22,776 nucleotides of DNA from Dehalococcoidia bacterium. Its GTDB lineage: Bacteria > Chloroflexota > Dehalococcoidia > GIF9 > AB-539-J10. The stretch covers positions 1 through 22,776 of the forward strand of contig JAOUDT010000004.1 of NCBI GenBank assembly GCA_029859145.1, read 5' to 3'. The notes beneath the pieces were generated by a model, which was not told the DNA's origin, searched no databases, and saw nothing but the letters and a program-made list of their open reading frames with translations. The stretch's first letter is position 1. Every line of letters begins with the position of its first letter. The position numbers were made by a program, and so were the translations under genes. Below are positions 1 to 7,306 of this stretch, one piece after another.

Positions 1-79
1 TCACGTTCACATCAAGAGACTTCCAGGCTCACCCACCAGCCGTTAGCCAAATCCGTTTCAGGCAGAGCAAGTTTTCCCA
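1..79. other. Leading edge, possible tail of an upstream gene
   Basis: No complete gene is present. On the plus strand a frame opened by the window edge reads 14 codons (from position 2) before TAG at 44-46 and could be the end of an upstream gene, but it is too short to identify. The rest of the stretch up to the promoter at 80 shows nothing recognisable. Confidence 0.25.
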
Positions 80-107
80 TTGACAACGGCAGGACAATGG
101 GCATAAT
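80..107 (+). promoter_or_regulatory. sigma70-type promoter for the first acyl-CoA operon
   Basis: A perfect -35 box TTGACA (80-85) is followed after 16 bases by CATAAT (102-107), five of six matches to the -10 consensus. Transcription would start near 114, giving a leader of about 94 bases before the ATG at 208. I see no obvious operator or riboswitch fold in the leader. Confidence 0.65.
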
Positions 108-207
108 CTATATGTCGGCCTAGGCGCGCCCAAAATCGGAGCAACGGATCCTGATGGGAAGAGGGGGACGGGAATTCGACAAATACAAATAAAGGAGGCC
201 TCAGCAC

Positions 208-1635
208 ATGGCTGGCATTATTTCATATGGCGCCTATATACCGCTCTGGCGACTCTCTCGCGATGCTATTGCCGAGGCCTGGCAAAGCGCCTCAACCGGA
301 GGCGAAAGAAGCATAGCCAACAATGACGAAGACACCATCACCATGGCAACTGAGGCCGCCATTGACTGTTTGGCTGGCCTGCAGCGCGACAAGGTGGACG
401 GCCTGTATTTTGCCTCCACTACCTCGCCCTACAGGGAAAAGGAATGCTCTACCCTGGCAGCCATGGCCGCCGACTTAAGACCCGATATCATCACCGCTGA
501 CTTTGGCAACAGCTTGAGGGCAGCCACGGAGGCATTCAGAGCAGCGTTGGATGCCGTAATCAGCGGCTCCGCCAGTCAAGTCTTGATGACTGCCTCTGAC
601 TGCCGTATAGGTTATCCACGATCCAACTTCGAACAGATATTTGGTGATGCGGCAGCAGCATTGCTCATCAGTAACACTGCCAAACCTGCTGTCCTGGTGG
701 AAGGCAGTTATTCCATATCCAATGAGCTATACGATGTGTGGAGACTAGACAAAGATACCTATGTCCAATCCTGGGAAGACCGCTTCATTATTGAGCACGG
801 CTATACAGAGAATATGGAGAGGGCAATTTCAAGCTTACTACGAAAGAAGGCACTCTCGGTGAAGGACATCACCAAAGCCGTGCTTTACGCTCCTACCTCA
901 AGGGCGCAACAGGGACTGGCGCGCCGTTTGGGTTTTGAGGTCAAGACACAGCTTCAAGACCTGCTTATCAACAACGTGGGCGTCACCGGTTGTGCACATG
1001 TTTTGCTGATGCTTGTAGCCGCTTTGGAAGAAGCCAAGGCCGGCGATAAGATACTGGTGGCTAGCTACGGTAGCGGTTGCGACGCCTTCTTGCTCAGCGT
1101 GACGGAGGAAATTGCAGAGGTCCGGGGCAACAGAAGAGGCGTGAAGGGACACTTGGATTCCAAGAGACCCCTTTCTAGCTATGCAAGATATCTCAGCTAT
1201 AGAGGGCTGCTAGAGCCTCAACCTGGTGAACCATTTAGGCTGTTCCCAGCGGCAACCACCAGCTGGAGAGAGCGCAACTGGTCCATTCGCATGCACGGCA
1301 GCAAGTGCAAGAATTGTGGTACCATCACTTTCCCCATAGAGAGGGTTTGCTATAACTGCCAAAGCAAGGACAATTTTGAGGAAGTCAGGCTCTCGGATAG
1401 AACAGCCAAGGTGTTTACTTTTACCCTGGATAACCTGGCCGGCAGAAGTGACGACCCCACAATACCACAGATAGGAGTAGAGTTTGATTCTGAGAATACC
1501 AGAACGTATCTTCCTATGACGGATTGTGACCCGGGCGAGGTGAAAGTAGATGTGCCCGTAGAGATGACTTTCCGAAGACTGTATGAAGGTGCGGGCATGT
1601 ATAACTATTTTTGGAAATGTCGCCCTATCAGGTGA
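208..1635 (+). CDS. HMG-CoA synthase-like protein fused to an OB-fold/zinc-ribbon (DUF35) domain
   Basis: Residues 1 to about 310 have the thiolase-fold layout of HMG-CoA synthase/KAS III proteins, with the glycine turns NNVGVTG (255-261) and YGSG (287-290). Residues about 350-475 form an acyl-CoA-associated zinc ribbon (C367, C370, C381, C384) plus OB fold. In archaeal HMG-CoA synthase/thiolase complexes and in benzylsuccinate beta-oxidation this domain is a separate protein that bridges acyl-CoA enzymes; here it is fused. By my hand alignment the catalytic Cys of true HMG-CoA synthases is Asn101 (GNSLRA) and the catalytic His is Tyr227 (LYAPTS), so classical HMG-CoA synthase activity is unlikely. 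The start is fixed by AAAGGAGG at 191-198. It heads an operon with a crotonase and a thiolase 24 bases apart, so a role as partner or scaffold in C-C bond cleavage or formation on CoA esters is an inference. It is not a mevalonate-pathway call. Confidence 0.85.
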   Translation: MAGIISYGAYIPLWRLSRDAIAEAWQSASTGGERSIANNDEDTITMATEAAIDCLAGLQRDKVDGLYFASTTSPYREKECSTLAAMAADLRPDIITADFGNSLRAATEAFRAALDAVISGSASQVLMTASDCRIGYPRSNFEQIFGDAAAALLISNTAKPAVLVEGSYSISNELYDVWRLDKDTYVQSWEDRFIIEHGYTENMERAISSLLRKKALSVKDITKAVLYAPTSRAQQGLARRLGFEVKTQLQDLLINNVGVTGCAHVLLMLVAALEEAKAGDKILVASYGSGCDAFLLSVTEEIAEVRGNRRGVKGHLDSKRPLSSYARYLSYRGLLEPQPGEPFRLFPAATTSWRERNWSIRMHGSKCKNCGTITFPIERVCYNCQSKDNFEEVRLSDRTAKVFTFTLDNLAGRSDDPTIPQIGVEFDSENTRTYLPMTDCDPGEVKVDVPVEMTFRRLYEGAGMYNYFWKCRPIR

Positions 1636-1659
1636 GCTACCAGGCTGAAAGGAGAAGCG

Positions 1660-2517
1660 ATGACAGAGAGAAAATGGGAAAGGGTCCGAGGGTTTGATTT
1701 CAAGGACATCCTCTATGAAAAGAGACCTGGAGTAGCCAAGATCACCATAAATAGACCCGAGGCATATAACGCATTCACCACTGCCACTCAAGACGAACTG
1801 ATAAGAGCTCTTGAGGATGCGGCGAGTGATGATACCGTAGGGGCAGTGGTGTTCACCGGCGCTGGTGACAAGGCATTCTGTACCGGCGGCGATGCCAAAG
1901 AATCAAAAGCCGGCTATCGAAAGGGAATGTTGGAGAAGGATTTAATGGTGAAAACCCTTATACGTGAGATGCCCAAGCCGGTTATCGCGGCGGTGAACGG
2001 TTATGCCATAGGAGGAGGTCAAGTCTATCAGCAGATTTGTGATCTCTCCATAGCTTCAGAAAATGCTGCCTTTGGTCAGGTTGGCCCCTTGGTGGGAAGT
2101 TTCGACCCGGGTCTAGGTGTCATTGATTTGATGATGGCAGTGGGAGAAAAGAGAGCTAGGGAGATTTGGTACCTATGTCGCCGGTATAATGCCCAGCAAG
2201 CCCTGGAGATGGGACTGGTGAACAAGGTAGTACCGGCGGACAAGTTAGAAGATGAGGTAGACAAGTGGTGCGACGAAATATTGGAGAAGAGCCCTGGAGC
2301 TATAGCTGGCGTCAAAGCGTGCTTCAACGCTGCCACCACATATATGCGGGGCATAGAAGCAGTCTCAGCTCAGTATCTCTGGAAGTATTACGCTTCTGAG
2401 GAAGCTGAGCATTGGAAGAACGCATTCTGGCAGAAAAAGAAGCCAGACTGGCAAAGATTTAGGAGGAAAGAGGTATTTCCCGAAGTCTATGAGGGTGAGG
2501 AAAAGAAAGAGCCCTGA
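1660..2517 (+). CDS. Crotonase-family acyl-CoA enzyme, MenB/BadI-like (enoyl-CoA hydratase/hydrolase)
   Basis: A 285-residue crotonase-fold protein. The oxyanion-hole regions are visible at FCTGGDA (73-79) and YAIGGG (115-120). The block VGSFDPG (145-151) followed by REIWYLCRRYNAQ (167-179) is the signature of 1,4-dihydroxynaphthoyl-CoA synthase (MenB) and of the ring-opening hydrolase BadI rather than of ordinary enoyl-CoA hydratase. The C-terminal Tyr-Tyr (244-245) and KNAFWQKKKPDW also match that subgroup, where a C-terminal Tyr completes the neighbouring active site. No other men genes are nearby and the flanking genes are acyl-CoA proteins, so I prefer a BadI-like role on a 2-oxo-cyclic or branched CoA ester over menaquinone synthesis, but cannot decide. 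RBS AAAGGAG lies just before the ATG. The gene is 24 bases after the HMGS-like gene and 24 before the thiolase. Confidence 0.85.
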   Translation: MTERKWERVRGFDFKDILYEKRPGVAKITINRPEAYNAFTTATQDELIRALEDAASDDTVGAVVFTGAGDKAFCTGGDAKESKAGYRKGMLEKDLMVKTLIREMPKPVIAAVNGYAIGGGQVYQQICDLSIASENAAFGQVGPLVGSFDPGLGVIDLMMAVGEKRAREIWYLCRRYNAQQALEMGLVNKVVPADKLEDEVDKWCDEILEKSPGAIAGVKACFNAATTYMRGIEAVSAQYLWKYYASEEAEHWKNAFWQKKKPDWQRFRRKEVFPEVYEGEEKKEP

Positions 2518-2541
2518 GCTAGTAGCCAGGCGAGGAGATAG

Positions 2542-3735
2542 ATGGAGAGTATCAAAGACAAAGTCGCCATCATTGGCATGGGCTGCACCAAGTTTGGAGA
2601 GAGATGGGACGCCGGACTAGATGACCTGGCCATAGAGGCTGCCTATGAGGCATACGAAGATGCCGGAATAAATCCCAAGGATATCGAGGCTTGCTGGTAC
2701 GGGAGTGTCACCCAACCCGTGGTCGGCATTGGCTGTACTCATCTGGCAGGACCATTGAAATTACATGGCATACCCATGAGTAGGGTAGAGAATTGGTGCA
2801 CCACTGGACATGAAGCCCTTAGAAATGCGTCTTTTGGTGTCGCCTGCGGCATGTACGATCTGGTTCTGGCATTAGGCGTGGAGAAACTCAAGGATACCGG
2901 CTTCCCTGGCTTGGGAACCGGACGTGGCATGAGCACAGTGTTGGAGGCACGCCGCACTGCACCTGGCTCGTTTGGTATGATTGCCACTCGATATTTTTAC
3001 ACTTACGGACTAAGCCCTCAAGAAGGCAAACGTATCATTGGCAAGATTGCGGTCAAGAACCATTACAATGGCAGTCTTTGTCCCAAAGCTCATTTTCACA
3101 ACCGCGTAACCCTGGAACAGGTAATGAACGCTCCTATCATCGCCTGGCCACTAGGTCTTTTCGACTGCTGTGGCAACAGTGACGGCGCTGCAGCAGCCAT
3201 CTTGGTTCCCGCCAGTCAGGCCAAGAAACACAGAGATGACCCGATCTATGTTAAGGGCCTGGGTGCCGCTCACTCCGCTCTGCTTCCTCAGAATCGGCCG
3301 GCTTTCGATTGGCTTCATTTCGAGGAGGTCATAAACTCATCGCGCCAAGCCTATGCCCAAGCCGGGGTCAAAAATCCCCGAGAACAGATCGACGTTGCCG
3401 AGGTTCACGACTGCTTCACCAGCACAGAGTTGCTTCTCTACGAACTCCTTGGCTTCAGTCCGGAAGGCAAAGCCAGGGAGGATATTGACACCGGCTTCTT
3501 CGAGCTTACTGGTGGCTTGCCCGTAAACAGCGATGGCGGGCTGAAATGCTTTGGACACCCCGTAGGCGCTAGCGGCCTCAGGATGACTTATGAGGTTTAC
3601 AAACAGCTTCAAGGCAAGGCTCAATCACCCGACCGTCAGCTAAAGGATGCCAAGCTTGGCATATCACAGACCTTCGGTGGCCCCCCTCAGGTGGCCGCAG
3701 TAGCACTCCTCGGGAAAGAGCCAGGCTATCCCTAA
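2542..3735 (+). CDS. SCP2/SCP-x-type thiolase family protein
   Basis: A 397-residue thiolase-fold protein. The nucleophile Cys is C86 in NWCTTGHEALR; the His motifs are HDCF (H289-F292) and GHPVGASG (H339). The C-terminal Cys of classical biosynthetic thiolases (CxGGG) is absent and replaced by TFGGPPQ, as is usual for the SCP-x type and for BbsB-like thiolases that work with a zinc-ribbon partner. The likely reaction is CoA-dependent cleavage (or condensation) of a 3-oxoacyl-CoA in the cytoplasm. It is the last gene of the three-gene operon; RBS GAGGAG at about 2532-2537 supports the ATG. The partner zinc-ribbon domain is probably the C-terminus of the first protein of the operon, which is inferred from the family pattern. 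Confidence 0.87.
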   Translation: MESIKDKVAIIGMGCTKFGERWDAGLDDLAIEAAYEAYEDAGINPKDIEACWYGSVTQPVVGIGCTHLAGPLKLHGIPMSRVENWCTTGHEALRNASFGVACGMYDLVLALGVEKLKDTGFPGLGTGRGMSTVLEARRTAPGSFGMIATRYFYTYGLSPQEGKRIIGKIAVKNHYNGSLCPKAHFHNRVTLEQVMNAPIIAWPLGLFDCCGNSDGAAAAILVPASQAKKHRDDPIYVKGLGAAHSALLPQNRPAFDWLHFEEVINSSRQAYAQAGVKNPREQIDVAEVHDCFTSTELLLYELLGFSPEGKAREDIDTGFFELTGGLPVNSDGGLKCFGHPVGASGLRMTYEVYKQLQGKAQSPDRQLKDAKLGISQTFGGPPQVAAVALLGKEPGYP

Positions 3736-3803
3736 CTCGGACCAGCTCTCATTACTCCGTCTAATCTGGGAGGAAAACAAGGGTCAGATCCGTTCAATGC
3801 AGC

Positions 3804-3832
3804 TTGGTCGAACAACGCCGTTGTGTTAGAAT
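3804..3832 (+). promoter_or_regulatory. Candidate promoter with a palindrome in its spacer
   Basis: TTGGTC (3804-3809, weak -35) and TAGAAT (3827-3832, good -10) are separated by 17 bases. The spacer holds a near-perfect palindrome, ACAACG-C-CGTTGT (3812-3824), which could be a repressor site. The predicted start near 3839 leaves only about 10 bases before the ATG at 3849, which agrees with the poor ribosome binding site there. Confidence 0.4.
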
Positions 3833-3848
3833 TTCTTCACGGTGCAAG

Positions 3849-4232
3849 ATGCCTATTTATGAATATTGGTGCGATTCCTGTCGCCGGGTTGTAAGCTCAT
3901 ATCGGCGCACGTCTTCTGTGCCCCCGCCACCTTGCCCCCGCTGTGGCAACATCGAGCTCAAGCGGATATTCTCCACGTTTTCCGTACAGAAAACATACAG
4001 GGATGTCTATGAAGATATTCTGTCCGACCGTGAACTGACCCAAGGCATGATACGCGATGACCCCAGAGCAATAGCCGAATGGAATAAGAGAATGAGCGGC
4101 GGTGAGAAATCCCCCCCGGAATATGAAGAGCTAACTGAGAGAATGGAAACGGGCGAATGGCCCGTCGCACAGATAGAAGAGAAAAGAAAGGAGTTCTCAG
4201 GCCAAGGGAAAGGCAAGCCCAAGATTGATTGA
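3849..4232 (+). CDS. FmdB-type zinc-ribbon protein (first of two)
   Basis: A 127-residue protein beginning MPIYEYWCDSC, the hallmark of the FmdB/CxxC putative regulatory family, with a zinc ribbon made of C8, C11 and the CPRCG pair (residues about 34-37). The remaining ~85 residues are hydrophilic and charged, with no recognised domain; FmdB itself was linked to formamidase expression, but the family function is not established. A longer reading from a TTG at 3804 is possible, but family members start at MPIYEY and the TTG lies in the -35 region, so the ATG at 3849 is chosen. Its Shine-Dalgarno match is weak. The next gene starts 15 bases downstream and encodes a second protein of the same family. 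Confidence 0.8.
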   Translation: MPIYEYWCDSCRRVVSSYRRTSSVPPPPCPRCGNIELKRIFSTFSVQKTYRDVYEDILSDRELTQGMIRDDPRAIAEWNKRMSGGEKSPPEYEELTERMETGEWPVAQIEEKRKEFSGQGKGKPKID

Positions 4233-4247
4233 GCAGGAAGGTGCCTC

Positions 4248-4622
4248 ATGCCCATCTATGAGTTTGTTTGTCAAAACTGCCATAGAAGAATGTCTTTCTT
4301 GATAAGAGATATTTCTACCCCTTTTGTTCCAAAGTGCTCATCCTGTGGCAATATCAACCTATGTCGTGTCATTTCTGGCTTCGCCTACCATAAATCATTG
4401 AAAACAGTATGGGAAGAGAGCGGCGAGCCTACAATGCACCCCGGTGATGACTACTACAGGGACCCCCGGAATATCGGTCGCTGGGTGGAAAAGAAGTTCC
4501 AGGACATGGGACAGGAGATACCATCCCAGATCCAGGACAAGATACAGGCAGCCAGGGAAGGTGTGTTACCTGAGCCGCTGAAGGACCTAGGAAGTGCCTC
4601 GCCAACCGCTGCGTATGATTGA
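4248..4622 (+). CDS. FmdB-type zinc-ribbon protein (second of two)
   Basis: A 124-residue protein beginning MPIYEFVCQNCHRR, with a second half-knuckle CSSCG, so a four-Cys zinc ribbon at the N-terminus. The body differs clearly from its upstream neighbour, although both carry a conserved-looking segment after the ribbon ending in a charged region with a DDYYRDPRNIGRWVEKK stretch here (compare DDPRAIAEWNKRM upstream). This points to an old tandem duplication. RBS GGAAGG lies about 8 bases before the ATG. The 3' end overlaps the start of the thiamine gene by 29 bases, so translation of the two is probably coupled. Function is unknown; a zinc-binding regulatory or adaptor role is only the family's general suggestion. 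Confidence 0.8.
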   Translation: MPIYEFVCQNCHRRMSFLIRDISTPFVPKCSSCGNINLCRVISGFAYHKSLKTVWEESGEPTMHPGDDYYRDPRNIGRWVEKKFQDMGQEIPSQIQDKIQAAREGVLPEPLKDLGSASPTAAYD

Positions 4623-5679
4623 TGCCAACCTGAACCGCTCCAGTGAAGGCTTGCGGGTTCTGGAAGACGTCGCGCGCTTTCTCCTCAATGATGCTGAGCT
4701 CGGTCGCCGGCTAAGGACTCTACGGCACGATTTAGCTCGACAGAGCAAGTCGCTAGGTGTAGGGCTCTTGTCTCAGAGAGATGCCGAACACGATGTTGGT
4801 CGCCTGCCCTCGAAGGATAGGCAGCCAATTACTGAGGCGACCTCACTGCGGGGCTTGTTAGATTTAGTTGCCGCTAACGCCAAAAGAGTGGAGGAGTCCC
4901 TTCGCGTGATAGAGGAGCTGGCCAAGTTGCCGGAGATGACTTCAATGCTGGACTCCGCCGGCTTTGAGCAAACGAGGTTTGCCCTTTATACCTTGGAGCG
5001 AGATTTGATTTCCAAAGTATCACGTCGGGACAAAGTGAAAAGAATGGCCGGGCTCTACGTCATTCTGGATCGGCAGTTCCTGGCTGGCAGGGATGCGTTT
5101 GAGATTGCCAGACAAGTCATAGAGGGAGGCGCCAGGGTAATCCAGCTTCGCGACAAGCAGAGCAAAAAAGGAGAACTATTACTTGTGGCACAGAAGCTCA
5201 AGGAGCTCTGCGGTCAGACAGGTGTCCTCTTCATAATAAATGACTATCTCGACTTAGCCCTGGCCGCTGATGCCGATGGATTGCACATTGGACAGGAGGA
5301 TTTACCCCTGTCCGTAGCCCGCAGGCAATTGCCCATAGACAAAGTAGTTGGGTGTTCCGTCACCACACCGCTTCAAGCCACGAAAGCTCAAAATGAAGGA
5401 GCGGACTATATCGCCGTCGGCTCTATGTTTCCCACGACAACGAAGAAAGAAGCTATTATAGTAGGAGTGGATATAGTCAAAGAACTCAAGCGGACAATAT
5501 CTACCCCTGTGGTAGCCATCGGTGGGATAAACGAGAATAACATCGCTGAAGTAGTAGCTGCTGGCGCTGATGCTGTCGCTGTGGTTAGTGCCGCCTTGGG
5601 TCAGAAAGACGTCAAAGGAGCTGTCCAGAAACTGGTCGCAGAAATAAACTCGGTGAAAGGGAAATGTCAGAACAAATAA
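4594..5679 (+). CDS. thiE: ThiD2-ThiE fusion: HMP-phosphate kinase domain plus thiamine phosphate synthase
   Basis: Two domains make thiamine phosphate in the cytoplasm. Residues about 5-140 (MIDANLNRSSEGLRVLEDV at 8-26) match the ThiD2 domain, a monofunctional hydroxymethylpyrimidine phosphate kinase found fused to ThiE in several phyla. Residues about 150-357 are ThiE, a TIM barrel that joins HMP-pyrophosphate and thiazole phosphate: IQLRDK (183-188), the NDYLDLALAADADGLHIGQ region (216-234), VGSMFPTTTK (275-284) and AIGGI (308-312) are the usual phosphate and pyrimidine contacts. The GTG at 4594 is chosen because AAGGA lies at 4581-4585; an ATG at 4615 is an alternative that would remove seven residues. 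It overlaps the zinc-ribbon gene before it and the translin-like gene after it (16 bases). No TPP riboswitch was seen upstream, and no thiC or thiM is in the window. Confidence 0.9.
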   Translation: MPRQPLRMIDANLNRSSEGLRVLEDVARFLLNDAELGRRLRTLRHDLARQSKSLGVGLLSQRDAEHDVGRLPSKDRQPITEATSLRGLLDLVAANAKRVEESLRVIEELAKLPEMTSMLDSAGFEQTRFALYTLERDLISKVSRRDKVKRMAGLYVILDRQFLAGRDAFEIARQVIEGGARVIQLRDKQSKKGELLLVAQKLKELCGQTGVLFIINDYLDLALAADADGLHIGQEDLPLSVARRQLPIDKVVGCSVTTPLQATKAQNEGADYIAVGSMFPTTTKKEAIIVGVDIVKELKRTISTPVVAIGGINENNIAEVVAAGADAVAVVSAALGQKDVKGAVQKLVAEINSVKGKCQNK

Positions 5680-6293
5680 GAGATTTGGAGATTATCGCTG
5701 CAAACCTTCGCCCTTACTTTGCAGCTGAGGATGAGGCGAGGGAAAAAGCCTTACGTAGTTGTCGTCAGGTCATCCGCTACAGTGCTGATGCCATACGCGC
5801 CGTTCACCGTCAAGAGCACGGTAGGGCAAAGCAGCTCCTTCATTCAGCTCATGAACTACTTCGAGAACTTAGCCACGATCTCGCCAGACACGGAAAGCTG
5901 CTTCACTCAGGCTTCATCCACGACGCTCAAAAGGAATTCGCCGAAGGATATATAACCCTAGCTTTGATTGCCGGCGAAAACTTGCCGAAGCCCAAAACAC
6001 TGGGCGTGAGTAATGCCGCCTACCTTGACGGCTTAGGGGAATCGGTCGGTGAGTTACGGAGGTATATATTAGATAGTCTGAGGCGCGGAGACTTTTCTCG
6101 CTGCGAGGAATTACTGGCCATAATGGATGAAATCTACGGAATACTGATGACCATGGATTTCCCGGAATTACTTGCTCATGGCTTGAGGCGGACTACCGAT
6201 GCAGTACGGGCCATTATAGAAAGAACTCGAGGAGATCTAACAGTATCCCTAAGGCAAAAGAACCTGGAAACTAAGCTTGACGACCTTGGCTAG
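5664..6293 (+). CDS. Translin-family protein
   Basis: A 209-residue all-helical protein resembling archaeal-type translin: EFAEGYITLALIAG (91-104), LGVSNAAYLDGLGESVGELRR (113-133, seen in parts) and HGLRRTTDAVRAIIERTR (172-189) line up with the translin core. The family in eukaryotes forms the C3PO RNase with TRAX; archaeal and bacterial members are octameric single-strand RNA-binding proteins, some with RNase activity. The ExxE pair E91/E94 resembles the catalytic acidic pair of TRAX, which hints at nuclease activity, but this rests on my eye alignment. It overlaps the ThiD2-ThiE gene by 16 bases, in a different frame, so the two are co-translated. Database entries of this family are often mislabelled as haloacid dehalogenase. 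The gene ends 26 bases from the convergent 3-hydroxyacyl-CoA dehydrogenase gene. Confidence 0.78.
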   Translation: MSEQIRDLEIIAANLRPYFAAEDEAREKALRSCRQVIRYSADAIRAVHRQEHGRAKQLLHSAHELLRELSHDLARHGKLLHSGFIHDAQKEFAEGYITLALIAGENLPKPKTLGVSNAAYLDGLGESVGELRRYILDSLRRGDFSRCEELLAIMDEIYGILMTMDFPELLAHGLRRTTDAVRAIIERTRGDLTVSLRQKNLETKLDDLG

Positions 6294-6319
6294 TCTTCTT
6301 TCGCACACTATTCTTCTTT

Positions 6320-7168
6320 CTAATACTTGTAGAACCCCTGCCCTGTCTTACGTCCAAGATGGCCAGCGTCGACCATTTCTTTCATCATGGCAGAAGGCGC
6401 CAGGCATGGGTCGTTGCTCCTCTCGTACATCGCACAACTCACCATATAGCCAACGTCAAGACCGTTGAAGTCCGCCAGGGCAAGTGGACCTATAGGGTGA
6501 CCCAAGCCAAGAGTCATGCTTTTGTCAATATCCTCTGCGCTGGCCACGCCATCCTCCAGCAACCGCACGGCCGCCCCCGTCAATGCCAACAGCAGATAAT
6601 TGAAAATGAACCCGGGAGTATCCTTGGCAACCAGGATCTCCTTTCGAAGTGAACGGCCAAACTCCTTCACTGTCGCCAGCGTCTCATCGCTTGTCGTGTC
6701 TGCTTTGACAATCTCAAGTAGCTTGCTCGGTGGCACCGGGGAAAGAAAGTGCGTCCCAATGACCCTGTCCGGCCGGCGGGTTGCCCGAGCAAGCTCAGTA
6801 ATTGGTAGACAGGATGTGTTAGAACAAAGAATTGTATGCGTAGGACAGATCTCGTCCAATCCGACAAAGACCCTTCTCTTGAGCTCCATGTCCTCCGGGA
6901 CGGCTTCTATAACCAAATCGCGGTCATTCAGGTCCTCCTGAGCTAGGCTCCTCTTGATGCGAGACACAGTCAAGTCCCTGTCTTGTTGAGATATTCTGCC
7001 CTTCTCGACACCTCGGTTCAGATAATATTCTATTGTTACCATGCCCTTGCTGAGAATCTGTTCACTGATGTCTGTAACCACCACCTCATAGCCGGATTGG
7101 GCACAGACCTGGACAATACCAGCGCCCATAAATCCACAGCCGACTACACCTACCTTCCTAATTTTCAT
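6320..7168 (-). CDS. 3-hydroxyacyl-CoA (3-hydroxybutyryl-CoA) dehydrogenase
   Basis: A 282-residue protein of the HBD/FadB2 type, which oxidises 3-hydroxyacyl-CoA with NAD+ or acts in the reverse direction. The N-terminal Rossmann motif is GCGFMG (10-15); catalytic positions are visible as NTS (117-119), GTHF with H140, E152 and N190 in FIFN; the C-terminal helical domain ends in LGRKTGQGFYKY, typical of the family. An upstream in-frame ATG at 7201 would add 11 residues, but the ATG at 7168 has a strong AAAGGGGTGA ribosome site and starts directly before the Rossmann strand. It is the last gene of the minus-strand acyl-CoA block, after two acyl-CoA dehydrogenases, and supplies the third step of beta-oxidation. 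Confidence 0.92.
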   Translation of the reverse strand: MKIRKVGVVGCGFMGAGIVQVCAQSGYEVVVTDISEQILSKGMVTIEYYLNRGVEKGRISQQDRDLTVSRIKRSLAQEDLNDRDLVIEAVPEDMELKRRVFVGLDEICPTHTILCSNTSCLPITELARATRRPDRVIGTHFLSPVPPSKLLEIVKADTTSDETLATVKEFGRSLRKEILVAKDTPGFIFNYLLLALTGAAVRLLEDGVASAEDIDKSMTLGLGHPIGPLALADFNGLDVGYMVSCAMYERSNDPCLAPSAMMKEMVDAGHLGRKTGQGFYKY

Positions 7169-7306
7169 ACTATTCACCCCTTTCGTGCTGTATTGTGCCA
7201 TGTCCCAGGATTCTCCGTCGTGCTGTCAGACTGGCAGCAGAATACTCAACCCTGATCAGCACATCAATCGTTCAAACCTCACTGGGATCCAGTGTTGACC
7301 TAACAA

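Noticed and set aside
1210..1791. 193-codon minus-strand frame across the HMGS-like and crotonase genes
   Set aside because: Shadow frame spanning two well-identified genes.
5719..5955. 78-codon plus-strand frame inside the translin-like gene
   Set aside because: Out-of-frame shadow with no ribosome site.
7279..7295. CACTGG-GAT-CCAGTG hairpin as a terminator after the second acyl-CoA dehydrogenase gene
   Set aside because: Short stem with a three-base loop and no T-run; more likely chance.
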